The notes beneath the pieces were generated by a model. The model was not told where the DNA came from. It saw only the letters and a program-made list of their open reading frames with translations, and did not search any database. Source: Candidatus Peribacteria bacterium (GTDB lineage: Bacteria > Patescibacteriota > Gracilibacteria > Peribacterales > Peribacteraceae). Taken from it: a stretch of DNA of 11,656 nt. This document shows, in pieces, positions 6,179 through 11,606 of this stretch. The stretch's first letter is position 1, and every line of letters starts with the position of its first letter. Where the stretch lies: positions 1-11,656 of the forward strand of contig JAAYXY010000079.1 in assembly GCA_012515645.1 (NCBI GenBank), in the 5' to 3' direction. The translations under genes and the position numbers were made by a program.

Positions 6179-6476
6179 ACAGATACTCTTTCATTTCCTG
6201 GAATGCTTTGATGAACGCATCCAGATCTTCGGCATCGAACATGATCGTGGTCTTCTGACCACCCCGGGACTTCTCCGAGACTTTGAAGAACTTGCCGTTG
6301 CTGGATTCCTTAAGATCAATGTAGAACGTGCGCTGTCGCCCCTGTATGGAAACAGAGTGCAATTCATCTGCAAAACGGCGATGAGCGGACTGGCTCGCTG
6401 CGGGTGCGGGAACCGCATCGGGGGTATCGTTTTCCTGACCGGCATTGCCGGAGAGTTCGGCCATAGGATCAAACAT
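6177..6476 (-). CDS. PUR-domain single-stranded nucleic acid-binding protein (DUF3276-like)
   Basis: Small 99-residue protein. The first 35 residues are polar and rich in Ala, Pro, Asp and Gly, probably flexible. Residues from about 36 to the end match one PUR repeat of the bacterial PurA-like/DUF3276 family: a beta-rich part with RTFYIDLKESSNGKFFKVSEKS, then a short basic linker, IMFDAEDLDAFIKAF and a final helix. PUR domains bind purine-rich single-stranded DNA or RNA, usually as dimers. I infer the same here. ATG 6476 is used. A second ATG at 6464 would remove four residues. No Shine-Dalgarno is visible. A possible TATATT -10 at 6494-6499 would give a leader of about ten bases. The gene follows metG on the same strand after 159 bases and converges on fmt. 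Confidence 0.75.
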   Translation of the reverse strand: MFDPMAELSGNAGQENDTPDAVPAPAASQSAHRRFADELHSVSIQGRQRTFYIDLKESSNGKFFKVSEKSRGGQKTTIMFDAEDLDAFIKAFQEMKEYL

Positions 6477-6493
6477 GAGAAAGTGGAGAAAGA

Positions 6494-6499
6494 AATATA
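6494..6499 (-). promoter_or_regulatory. Possible -10 box of the PUR-domain gene
   Basis: TATATT read leftward, 17 bases before the ATG at 6476, with no clear -35. The remaining gap to metG (6500-6635) is pyrimidine-rich on the leftward strand and shows no terminator hairpin. Confidence 0.3.
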
Positions 6500-6635
6500 C
6501 GTGCTCCCTTCACCAGAACATTCGCCTCCGTGGGGCTGGATGTGACTGTAAACTGAGAGCGCAGAAAGAATAAAAGATCGTGAAAGGAATGCAAGAAAAG
6601 AGCGACGAATGCAGGCAGGAGCGCCAATACAGCGA

Positions 6636-8162
6636 TTATTCGACCTTCGGGAACAGGATGGCCGGCTCCCCCACCTTCTTCCAGGCCTTCTGGCTGCCCC
6701 ACTGCTTCATCTCTGGAGTAATGACGAAGTCCTTCTCCAACATCTTCTTTGCATACGGTACATTGAGCTGCGTACTGATCTTCTGCGCCGTCTCCGGGAT
6801 GAAGGGGAGGAGCATGAGGGAAATATGACGAAGATTTTCCGCCAATGCGCCAAGAACAGCCTTCCGATCCTCAGCAGACTTCTTCCATGGCTCATTTGCA
6901 TCGATGAATGCATTGCACACTTCCATTTTTCGCACCGAAAGTTGTAAGACACGACTCATATCGTATGCATCTAACCCATCGGTATATTCCTGCCAAATTG
7001 CTCCATACGATTCCGGCCAAAACTGCTCAGGAGGCGCCTGCACTGCACTGCCATCCTTCCCAAGAAGGACAAGCGTCCTCTGAAGAAGATTACCCAATTT
7101 GTTGCGCAGAACTGAATCATAGAGCTCTGAAAAACGCCCCCATGCAAAATCGCCATCCCGCCCAACCGGAACCTCGTGGCTCAAATAGAACCTGAGTGCA
7201 TCGACCCCGTACTTTTCAATCACATCCTGCGGCGCCACGACATTCCCGAGCGACTTGCTCATCTTTTCCCCCTCACTCGTAAGGAATCCGTGGATCAGGA
7301 GGCGATCTGGGGGTCTGACGCCGGCATGCCGGAGCATTGCCGGCCAGATGAGTGCGTGGAACCGCGCAATATCTTTACCAATCACATGCGTGACCTCCGC
7401 ATCGTCCCAAAACGCACGATCCTCGCGATCGGTAAAGAACCCCAAACCGGAGATGTAGTTGGTAAGAGCATCACACCACACGTACATCACGTGATCGGGG
7501 TCGTCAGGCACGGGAATACCCCAATTCAGACTGCTCCGCGGACGCGAAAACGACACATCTTCCAATCCCTGCTCAATAAGGGAGAGTGTTTCCGAGGCAC
7601 GAAACTTGGGAATCATGGTGTACCCGCCATCCGCGGCCAAAAGTGCACTGAGCCAGTCGGTATCCTTGCTGAGTGAAAAGAAATAGTTTTCTTCCATGAC
7701 TTTTTCGGGTTCCACTTTATGGATGAGGCACTTCCCTGCTTCCAAATCTTTTTTGGTGAGGAACCGTTCGCAGCCGCTGCAATAGAGCCCTGTATAGCTG
7801 CGCTTCTCCAGTCTCCCCGCATCGCGGAGCTTCTGCCACAGGGCCGTCACCGTAGGCCAGTGCTGCTCCTGGTCAGTCGTGCGCACGAAAACGTCATACT
7901 GGATACCCAGGCGCGCGTAGAGCTCCTGGAACAGCGGAACATTGCGATCAACCAGTTCCTTGGGCAATAGACTTTCTTCCTGCGCCTTGCGCGCAATCTT
8001 GACTCCGTGCTCATCGGTACCGATCTGGAAACGCACCTCATCGCCGCGCAAACGGAACCAGCGGGCACACACATCCGCCAATACCTTCTCCAGCACATGC
8101 CCCATGTGCGGTGCGGCATTGGGATAATCGATTGCCGTTGTGATGTACTGGCGACGAGACAT
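6636..8162 (-). CDS. metG: Methionyl-tRNA synthetase
   Basis: Class I synthetase that charges initiator and elongator tRNA-Met. The product has 508 residues, the compact form without the C-terminal tRNA-binding EMAP-like domain. The HIGH signature is HMGH (19-22) after YITTAIDYPN. The connective insert holds a zinc knuckle made of Cys128, Cys131, Cys145 and His148 (CSGC...CLIH), and EENYFF follows. KMSKS is at 300-304, and the anticodon-binding helical domain occupies the last 150 residues, including NEPWK. The start is MSRRQY at 8162 by family similarity. An alternative ATG at 8171 adds three residues but lies only four bases after the -10 box. It is downstream of the pilin operon on the same strand with its own promoter. 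Confidence 0.95.
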   Translation of the reverse strand: MSRRQYITTAIDYPNAAPHMGHVLEKVLADVCARWFRLRGDEVRFQIGTDEHGVKIARKAQEESLLPKELVDRNVPLFQELYARLGIQYDVFVRTTDQEQHWPTVTALWQKLRDAGRLEKRSYTGLYCSGCERFLTKKDLEAGKCLIHKVEPEKVMEENYFFSLSKDTDWLSALLAADGGYTMIPKFRASETLSLIEQGLEDVSFSRPRSSLNWGIPVPDDPDHVMYVWCDALTNYISGLGFFTDREDRAFWDDAEVTHVIGKDIARFHALIWPAMLRHAGVRPPDRLLIHGFLTSEGEKMSKSLGNVVAPQDVIEKYGVDALRFYLSHEVPVGRDGDFAWGRFSELYDSVLRNKLGNLLQRTLVLLGKDGSAVQAPPEQFWPESYGAIWQEYTDGLDAYDMSRVLQLSVRKMEVCNAFIDANEPWKKSAEDRKAVLGALAENLRHISLMLLPFIPETAQKISTQLNVPYAKKMLEKDFVITPEMKQWGSQKAWKKVGEPAILFPKVE

Positions 8163-8175
8163 ACGAAACATGCGC

Positions 8176-8184
8176 AGCGTAGCA
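8176..8184 (-). promoter_or_regulatory. Extended -10 promoter of metG
   Basis: TGCTACGCT read leftward (TGn at 8184-8182, TACGCT at 8181-8176), preceded by TTG so that the string is TTGTGCTACGCT. It strongly resembles TTGTGCTATACT before the lipoprotein gene. The expected start of transcription is near 8169, giving a leader of about seven bases to ATG 8162. No -35 match is seen. Confidence 0.55.
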
Positions 8185-8210
8185 CAAGTCGCATCCACGG
8201 CACCTAGAAG

Positions 8211-8224
8211 ATATCAATTGATAT
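8211..8224. repeat. Perfect 14-base palindrome at the end of the pilin operon
   Basis: ATATCAATTGATAT is a perfect palindrome that includes the TGA stop (8214-8216) of the last pilin gene. The AT-rich stem and lack of a loop make a stable RNA hairpin unlikely. It may be a protein site or chance. It lies 49 bases before the metG start. Confidence 0.5.
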
Positions 8225-8561
8225 TCGTATCAATGAACGTTGCGAAGTACTGCACAACCAGATGACCAATAACAGCCAGGAAGACGCCAATTAATGCCGC
8301 AATGATAATTTCCTTCCCCTTGTTGCGCCCCTCGTCATTCCCTCCAGATGTCACGATCTTCAAGGCACCCCACAGGAACATAATCGTGGCAAAACCGCCG
8401 ATGACCTCAAAGAGCAGCGCTCCTATACGCAACGCTAAACCGGATAGAAACGCCGTACCAGCGCCGCAATCAGGATGCAGGTTGCCTGCGTAATCGCAAA
8501 TCCAGTTCGCGTGCGCGGACGGCAGTACAGAACCGAGAATGGGGAGAAGAATACGCAGCAT
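8214..8561 (-). CDS. T4SS pilin-like membrane protein, third gene of operon
   Basis: Predicted 115-residue exported membrane protein. Residues 1-18 form a signal peptide with a likely signal peptidase site after AHA. The mature end carries Cys22 and Cys32, which could form a disulfide outside the cell membrane. Two hydrophobic helices follow (about 38-67 and 84-108), joined by the polar loop VTSGGNDEGRNKGKE. This helix, TSGG loop and helix layout is that of VirB2/TrbC-like pilins of the patescibacterial T4SS pilin type. The frame extends to 8624, but ATG 8561 gives the signal peptide and begins one base after the preceding stop, indicating coupled translation. Function by family is structural subunit of a pilus or channel. 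Confidence 0.75.
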   Translation of the reverse strand: MLRILLPILGSVLPSAHANWICDYAGNLHPDCGAGTAFLSGLALRIGALLFEVIGGFATIMFLWGALKIVTSGGNDEGRNKGKEIIIAALIGVFLAVIGHLVVQYFATFIDTNIN

Positions 8562-8562
8562 A

Positions 8563-9135
8563 TTAAAGACCGAGATTGAGAACGGCGGTAACAAGCGATT
8601 TTGACAGATTGATGATAATGGCACCTACAATCGCAAAACCAACAGCCTTACGCGCAGAAGTCACCTGATCGGAACTGCCTCGTGCAAGCACGAATTTGAA
8701 ACCAGCAATGAACATGATGATCAGAAACACCGTATTCATGAGTGTGAGCATAAAATCAACGGCGGCGGCTATGGCCGCGCCGATGGGATTGCCGGCACCG
8801 CTCACTTGATCAGCTTTATCAACCACGAACGAAATAACCACTTGGGCCGTCAGAGCCAAGCCGAAACCGACTAACCCATACACCACGGAATTCCTGCCAC
8901 TCGTGAACCGTGATTCATCACCCAGACTCATGAGAATTTGAGCACCACCCCACACCACAAAGAGTACAGCCAATGCCGCGATGAGGTACACGAGCAAATC
9001 GGCAACAGGTCCCAGAAGATCGACCACGGGATTCCCGCTTATATCGCAACCTCCCAAAAGCTTGCACGCCGTGGAAAGTCCTCCGTCCTGCGCGGAAGCC
9101 TGCGGGATGAACGAAGAGAGAGTAAGAGCACTCAT
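8563..9135 (-). CDS. Tandem double-unit T4SS pilin-like protein, second gene of operon
   Basis: Predicted 190-residue protein with a short signal-like start cleavable after QASA (residue 15), Cys24 and Cys30, then two copies of the pilin unit. Unit one begins NPVV at 35 and contains WGGAQILMSLGDESRFTSGR. Unit two begins NPIG at 116 and contains AGFKFVLARGSSDQVTSARK. The offset is 81 residues. Each unit has a hydrophobic helix, a polar loop with charged residues and a second hydrophobic helix, so four membrane helices are expected. The start ATG overlaps the stop of the preceding gene as ATGA, and an in-frame stop lies four codons upstream, so no other start is available. The signal peptide lacks the usual positive charge. 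It is most likely a fused structural subunit or a scaffold for the neighbouring single-unit pilins. Confidence 0.75.
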   Translation of the reverse strand: MSALTLSSFIPQASAQDGGLSTACKLLGGCDISGNPVVDLLGPVADLLVYLIAALAVLFVVWGGAQILMSLGDESRFTSGRNSVVYGLVGFGLALTAQVVISFVVDKADQVSGAGNPIGAAIAAAVDFMLTLMNTVFLIIMFIAGFKFVLARGSSDQVTSARKAVGFAIVGAIIINLSKSLVTAVLNLGL

Positions 9136-9539
9136 ACGAAGAAGAGATTATTGATCGTTCGCAACACAAAACCGGAAAACGAGAGGAGTAGAAGCCCGAT
9201 AATCGCCTGCACGATTTTCTGTTGCCCCGAGCTGCGACGATCATCCTTACCACCGGAAGTCATAATCATATAACCGCCAAGCAGAACCCATATGATGCAA
9301 ATCCCTACAGCAACCTGATAGAGCCAGGGGGCAGATTTTTCAAAGTACGTGAGCCAAATGCTAATACCGGGCCCAATGGGTAAACTCGTATCACCGCCCC
9401 ACAGCGGCTGCGTAATGGTTATGGAATCCTGTGTCGGCTGTGCCGCCGGCATCTGAGCAGCAAGATGACACGGCGCCGCAGCCGTCAGGAATGCTGCAGC
9501 GACAATGCAGGCTGCAATGGCGTTTTTATGTATATACAT
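9132..9539 (-). CDS. T4SS pilin-like membrane protein, first gene of operon
   Basis: Predicted 135-residue exported membrane protein. A signal peptide occupies about residues 1-28 (His and Lys near the start, then an Ala-rich hydrophobic core, ending near HLAAQ). After a polar stretch with WGGDTSLPIGPG come two hydrophobic helices separated by the loop MTSGGKDDRRSSGQQK. This matches the T4SS pilin unit found again in the next two genes. The frame extends to 9557, but ATG 9539 lies exactly six bases after an extended -10 and gives the better signal peptide. It opens a three-gene operon whose genes overlap (ATGA) or are one base apart. It sits directly downstream of the tRNA-Gly pair on the same strand. 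Confidence 0.75.
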   Translation of the reverse strand: MYIHKNAIAACIVAAAFLTAAAPCHLAAQMPAAQPTQDSITITQPLWGGDTSLPIGPGISIWLTYFEKSAPWLYQVAVGICIIWVLLGGYMIMTSGGKDDRRSSGQQKIVQAIIGLLLLSFSGFVLRTINNLFFV

Positions 9540-9545
9540 CGCATT

Positions 9546-9554
9546 ATTGTACCA
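9546..9554 (-). promoter_or_regulatory. Extended -10 promoter of the pilin operon
   Basis: TGGTACAAT read leftward (TGn plus TACAAT at 9551-9546) is followed by six bases and the ATG at 9539, so a leaderless transcript is predicted. A small inverted repeat, AAAAC-ACG-GTTTT (9556-9568), lies just upstream. No -35 match is present. Confidence 0.65.
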
Positions 9555-9598
9555 CAAAACACGGTTTTATGCGATATGGAGCGAGGGATAGCACTTCG

Positions 9599-9672
9599 TG
9601 GAGCGGGATACGGGAATCGAACCCGCCTTTCTGGCTTGGGAAGCCAGCGTACTACCACTGTACTAATCCCGC
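9599..9672 (-). tRNA. tRNA-Gly (anticodon CCC)
   Basis: A complete cloverleaf can be drawn: acceptor GCGGGAT/ATCCCGC, D arm with GTAC/GTAC, anticodon stem CTGGC/GCCAG with loop TTCCCAA (CCC at 9640-9638), T arm with GGTTCGATTCC, discriminator T, and an encoded CCA (9601-9599). It lies 114 bases downstream of the second tRNA-Gly and shows no promoter of its own, so the two are probably transcribed together. Confidence 0.95.
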
Positions 9673-9696
9673 ACATGAGGCCCACCTTCGCCTCTG

Positions 9697-9712
9697 ACGG
9701 CTCGCCAGCCGT
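9697..9712. repeat. Small hairpin in the tRNA-Gly spacer
   Basis: ACGGCT-CGCC-AGCCGT is a perfect 6-bp inverted repeat in the 114-base spacer between the two tRNA-Gly genes. It may be a processing feature of the precursor RNA. No T-run follows. Confidence 0.4.
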
Positions 9713-9765
9713 AGCACAGCGGCTTGTGTACACGGTAGTAGTACGTAATCCAGGACTACGGTGGG

Positions 9766-9788
9766 CAGCCTTCGCTGTGCGAAGGCTG
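9766..9788 (-). repeat. 10-bp hairpin overlapping the CCA end of tRNA-Gly(GCC)
   Basis: Read leftward, CAGCCTTCGC, ACA, GCGAAGGCTG form a perfect 10-bp stem with a three-base loop. Its first two bases are the final CA of the encoded tRNA CCA. No T-run follows, so an intrinsic terminator is doubtful. It may act in 3' processing or partial termination. Confidence 0.65.
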
Positions 9789-9863
9789 GAGCGGATGACG
9801 GGAGTCGAACCCGCGACCTTCGCCATGGCAAGGCGACGCTCTAGCCAACTGAGCTACATCCGC
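9787..9863 (-). tRNA. tRNA-Gly (anticodon GCC)
   Basis: Complete cloverleaf: acceptor GCGGATG/CATCCGC, D arm GCTC/GAGC, anticodon stem TCGCC/GGCGA with loop TTGCCAT (GCC at 9829-9827), T arm with GGTTCGACTCC, discriminator T and an encoded CCA. It is preceded by a good -35/-10 promoter and heads a two-gene tRNA-Gly unit. Its 3' end is built into a strong hairpin. Confidence 0.95.
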
Positions 9864-9873
9864 AACAGAACAA

Positions 9874-9902
9874 ATCGTACGGAGTTGGCACAGACGATGC
9901 AA
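9874..9902 (-). promoter_or_regulatory. Promoter of the tRNA-Gly pair
   Basis: TTGCAT (9902-9897) and TACGAT (9879-9874) are separated by exactly 17 bases, and ten bases lie between the -10 and the tRNA 5' end. This is one of only two places in the window with a recognisable -35. It overlaps the region just after the L,D-transpeptidase stop. Confidence 0.65.
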
Positions 9903-9906
9903 GCAC

Positions 9907-10458
9907 TCAAACGCCAAAGGCGACTGCAACCGGCGCTTCCACCCCGTACCGGGTGAACACAGGAACACCGGTGGATTCATTGAGATCAAAGGTTTGCTCC
10001 AGAATATCCATAATCTGCGTGCGCACAATCACGCACCCCATACTCTGAAAACGGCTTTCACGATCGAACATCACCTCTTCGGCAGCATGCTCATGAAAAC
10101 CGTACGCCGTATGCGTCTGACCATCTTTGTACAAACGCAGGAACCGTCCGCTGGGTCCAAAGGTGATACGATCGCCCTTGATATCTTTGCTCTGCATAAC
10201 CCAATCCCATGTAGGCGTCGTAGCATTGTAACCGCGACCGATGTAATACACCCAACGGCGCTGCCCTGTAATCACCGGGAACTGCACATACTCACCATCG
10301 GGATGAATGAGATACCCCTCGTTTACCTGGGTATCGACAACAATACGGTCACCAGACTTCGGCTGCCACCGATCAATGGATACCTGGTACGGCGCAGGCG
10401 GGAACAGGAGCTGCGCAAACAAAAATGAGCCGAGGAATGAAGTGGTCAGGAATGACAA
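9907..10458 (-). CDS. L,D-transpeptidase (YkuD-like) family protein
   Basis: Predicted 183-residue protein. YkuD-type enzymes use a cysteine to make 3-3 cross-links or attach proteins in peptidoglycan, outside the membrane. The N-terminal 20 residues are hydrophobic and look like a short signal peptide or anchor. The catalytic part has strands around QFPVITG and RITFGPSGRFLRLYK, a histidine region YGFHEH (His122 or His124) and the cysteine motif SMGCVIVR (Cys142, Arg146). Compared with the usual SHGC(I/V)R the second His is Met and Arg is two places later, so the active site differs slightly. The start is a TTG at 10458, the only candidate near the promoter, because no ATG precedes the hydrophobic segment. 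It lies between the tRNA genes on the same strand. Confidence 0.65.
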   Translation of the reverse strand: MSFLTTSFLGSFLFAQLLFPPAPYQVSIDRWQPKSGDRIVVDTQVNEGYLIHPDGEYVQFPVITGQRRWVYYIGRGYNATTPTWDWVMQSKDIKGDRITFGPSGRFLRLYKDGQTHTAYGFHEHAAEEVMFDRESRFQSMGCVIVRTQIMDILEQTFDLNESTGVPVFTRYGVEAPVAVAFGV

Positions 10459-10466
10459 AGTATGCT

Positions 10467-10494
10467 ACTTTAATCTATTTTTATTTTTTGTCAA
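10467..10494 (-). promoter_or_regulatory. Promoter of the L,D-transpeptidase gene
   Basis: A perfect -35 TTGACA (10494-10489) is followed after 16 bases by TAAAGT (10472-10467), a 4 of 6 match to the -10 consensus. Eight bases separate it from the TTG start, so the transcript would begin about two bases before the codon. This supports both the TTG start and leaderless use. Confidence 0.5.
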
Positions 10495-10515
10495 TACTTT
10501 GTACGCCAAATCGGA

Positions 10516-10590
10516 TGGTACCCCCGACAGGAATCGAACCTGTATCTTCGGCTCCGGAAGCCGACAGTCTATCCATTAGCCTACGGGGGC
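10516..10590 (-). tRNA. tRNA-Arg (anticodon CCG)
   Basis: Complete cloverleaf: acceptor GCCCCCG/CGGGGGT with one G-T pair, D arm, anticodon stem TCGGC/GCCGA with loop TTCCGGA (CCG at 10557-10555), T arm with GGTTCGATTCC, discriminator A and an encoded CCA. It begins seven bases after the tatD stop on the same strand, so it is probably processed from a tatD read-through transcript. Confidence 0.95.
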
Positions 10591-10597
10591 ACGTCTA

Positions 10598-11359
10598 TCA
10601 GACAAGCCGATAGAACTCTAGCGTATTCCTGGTCGTTTGCGCATCCACTTCCGCCAGGGAAATCCCCTTGGTCTCCGCAATGAGCTCTGCCACATCAAGA
10701 ACAAACGCAGGTTCGTTCCGTTGCCCTCGCCTGGACTGCGGAACCAGGTAGGGTGCGTCTGTCTCAATCATCATGCGCTCAAGCGGGCATGCACGGATAC
10801 ACGCACGGATGTCTTCGCTCCTGGAATACGTAGCAATGCCGGTGAATCCAAGCATATATCCCCGCTCTACTAGGGGCGCTACATCCTCCCAACGCTCCGT
10901 GCAACAATGGATAACCAATGCCTGCGGCTGCACCTGAGCGATGATATCGCGCACATCGGCAATGGCTTTGCGGCAATGCACAACAGCAGGCATACGGAGC
11001 TCCTTTGCAAGATGGAGTTGTACGCGAAAAACCTCCTGCTGCACATCACGCGGCGAATGGTCATAATGGTAATCCAGACCGATTTCCCCCACGGCTTTCA
11101 CTTTGGAGGAAGAATTGATGAGCCTCTGAAGGCGTTCCGCATCGCCAGCATCCCAATCCTTGGCATGGTGCGGATGCACGCCAACAGCTGCAAAAATATG
11201 CGAGTGTTGCTCCGCGATACGAATGCACTCCTCGGCTTCTGTGAGCGTATCGGCAATCGTGACCATGGCTTCTATACCGTGCTCTTCCGCTCGCAACAGC
11301 ACGGCATCCAAATCGTGCGCGAACATGTGGTCGGCGAGGTGGCAATGGGAATCAATCAT
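10598..11359 (-). CDS. tatD: TatD-family metal-dependent DNase
   Basis: TatD-family hydrolase, 253 residues, normal family length, a TIM-barrel enzyme with Mg2+-dependent DNase activity in the cytoplasm, linked in other bacteria to DNA repair or quality control. Metal ligands expected for the family are visible: DSHCH (His5, His7), VGEIGLDYH (Glu92), VVHCRKA (His128), VIHCC (His151) and ETDAPYL (Asp201). The RRGQRNEP motif near residue 210 is also typical. The frame runs upstream to 11494, but MIDSHCH at 11359 is the standard start. No strong promoter or Shine-Dalgarno is seen. The stop TGA is followed in frame by TAG. The tRNA-Arg gene follows directly. In many bacteria tatD is next to metG, but here other genes intervene. 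Confidence 0.95.
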   Translation of the reverse strand: MIDSHCHLADHMFAHDLDAVLLRAEEHGIEAMVTIADTLTEAEECIRIAEQHSHIFAAVGVHPHHAKDWDAGDAERLQRLINSSSKVKAVGEIGLDYHYDHSPRDVQQEVFRVQLHLAKELRMPAVVHCRKAIADVRDIIAQVQPQALVIHCCTERWEDVAPLVERGYMLGFTGIATYSRSEDIRACIRACPLERMMIETDAPYLVPQSRRGQRNEPAFVLDVAELIAETKGISLAEVDAQTTRNTLEFYRLV

Positions 11360-11489
11360 GGGAAAAACACGTAGATACTGCGGCTTATGCCGGAACTGTG
11401 AGCACCAGAATACAGCGGATCGTTTTCCTGGACGACAAAAAAGTGCGTAGGAAGAGCACCTTCCTATGGCAGGACCATGCGCATTGGGA

Positions 11490-11495
11490 TACAAT
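11490..11495 (+). promoter_or_regulatory. -10 box of tRNA-Lys
   Basis: TACAAT, 15 bases before the tRNA 5' end, predicts a short precursor leader of about eight or nine bases. No clear -35 is present. The rest of the divergent tatD to tRNA-Lys gap (11360-11489) shows no other signal. Confidence 0.5.
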
Positions 11496-11510
11496 CGGCA
11501 CGCATGATAC

Positions 11511-11585
11511 GGGTCAGTAGCTCAGTGGTAGAGCAGTAGGCTTTTAACCTATTGGCCGTGGGTTCGATCCCCACCTGACCCACCA
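11511..11585 (+). tRNA. tRNA-Lys (anticodon TTT)
   Basis: Complete cloverleaf: acceptor GGGTCAG/CTGACCC, D arm GCTC/GAGC, anticodon stem GTAGG/CCTAT with loop CTTTTAA (TTT at 11543-11545), T arm with GGTTCGATCCC, discriminator A and an encoded CCA (11583-11585). It is followed after 21 bases by a glycosyltransferase gene on the same strand. Confidence 0.95.
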
Positions 11586-11593
11586 CTGTAGAG

Positions 11594-11599
11594 TACACT
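11594..11599 (+). promoter_or_regulatory. Candidate -10 box of the glycosyltransferase gene
   Basis: TACACT, seven bases before the ATG at 11607, so transcription would begin at about the start codon. No TGn or -35 is present. It lies in the 21-base gap after tRNA-Lys. Confidence 0.35.
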
Positions 11600-11606
11600 C
11601 ACAACA

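Noticed and set aside
6469..6702. 77-codon leftward frame with a hydrophobic stretch between metG and the PUR-domain gene
   Set aside because: It overlaps the end of metG out of frame, and the hydrophobic part comes from pyrimidine-rich DNA. No start signal or family match is seen.
9556..9568. AAAAC-ACG-GTTTT as a terminator after tRNA-Gly(CCC)
   Set aside because: The stem is only five mostly A-T pairs with a three-base loop, and it overlaps the region just upstream of the pilin promoter. Too weak to call.
9431..9956. Rightward frames across the tRNA-Gly genes
   Set aside because: They run through two well-formed tRNAs and contain the usual translated-tRNA strings such as GNRTR and GVEPAT, so they are false genes.
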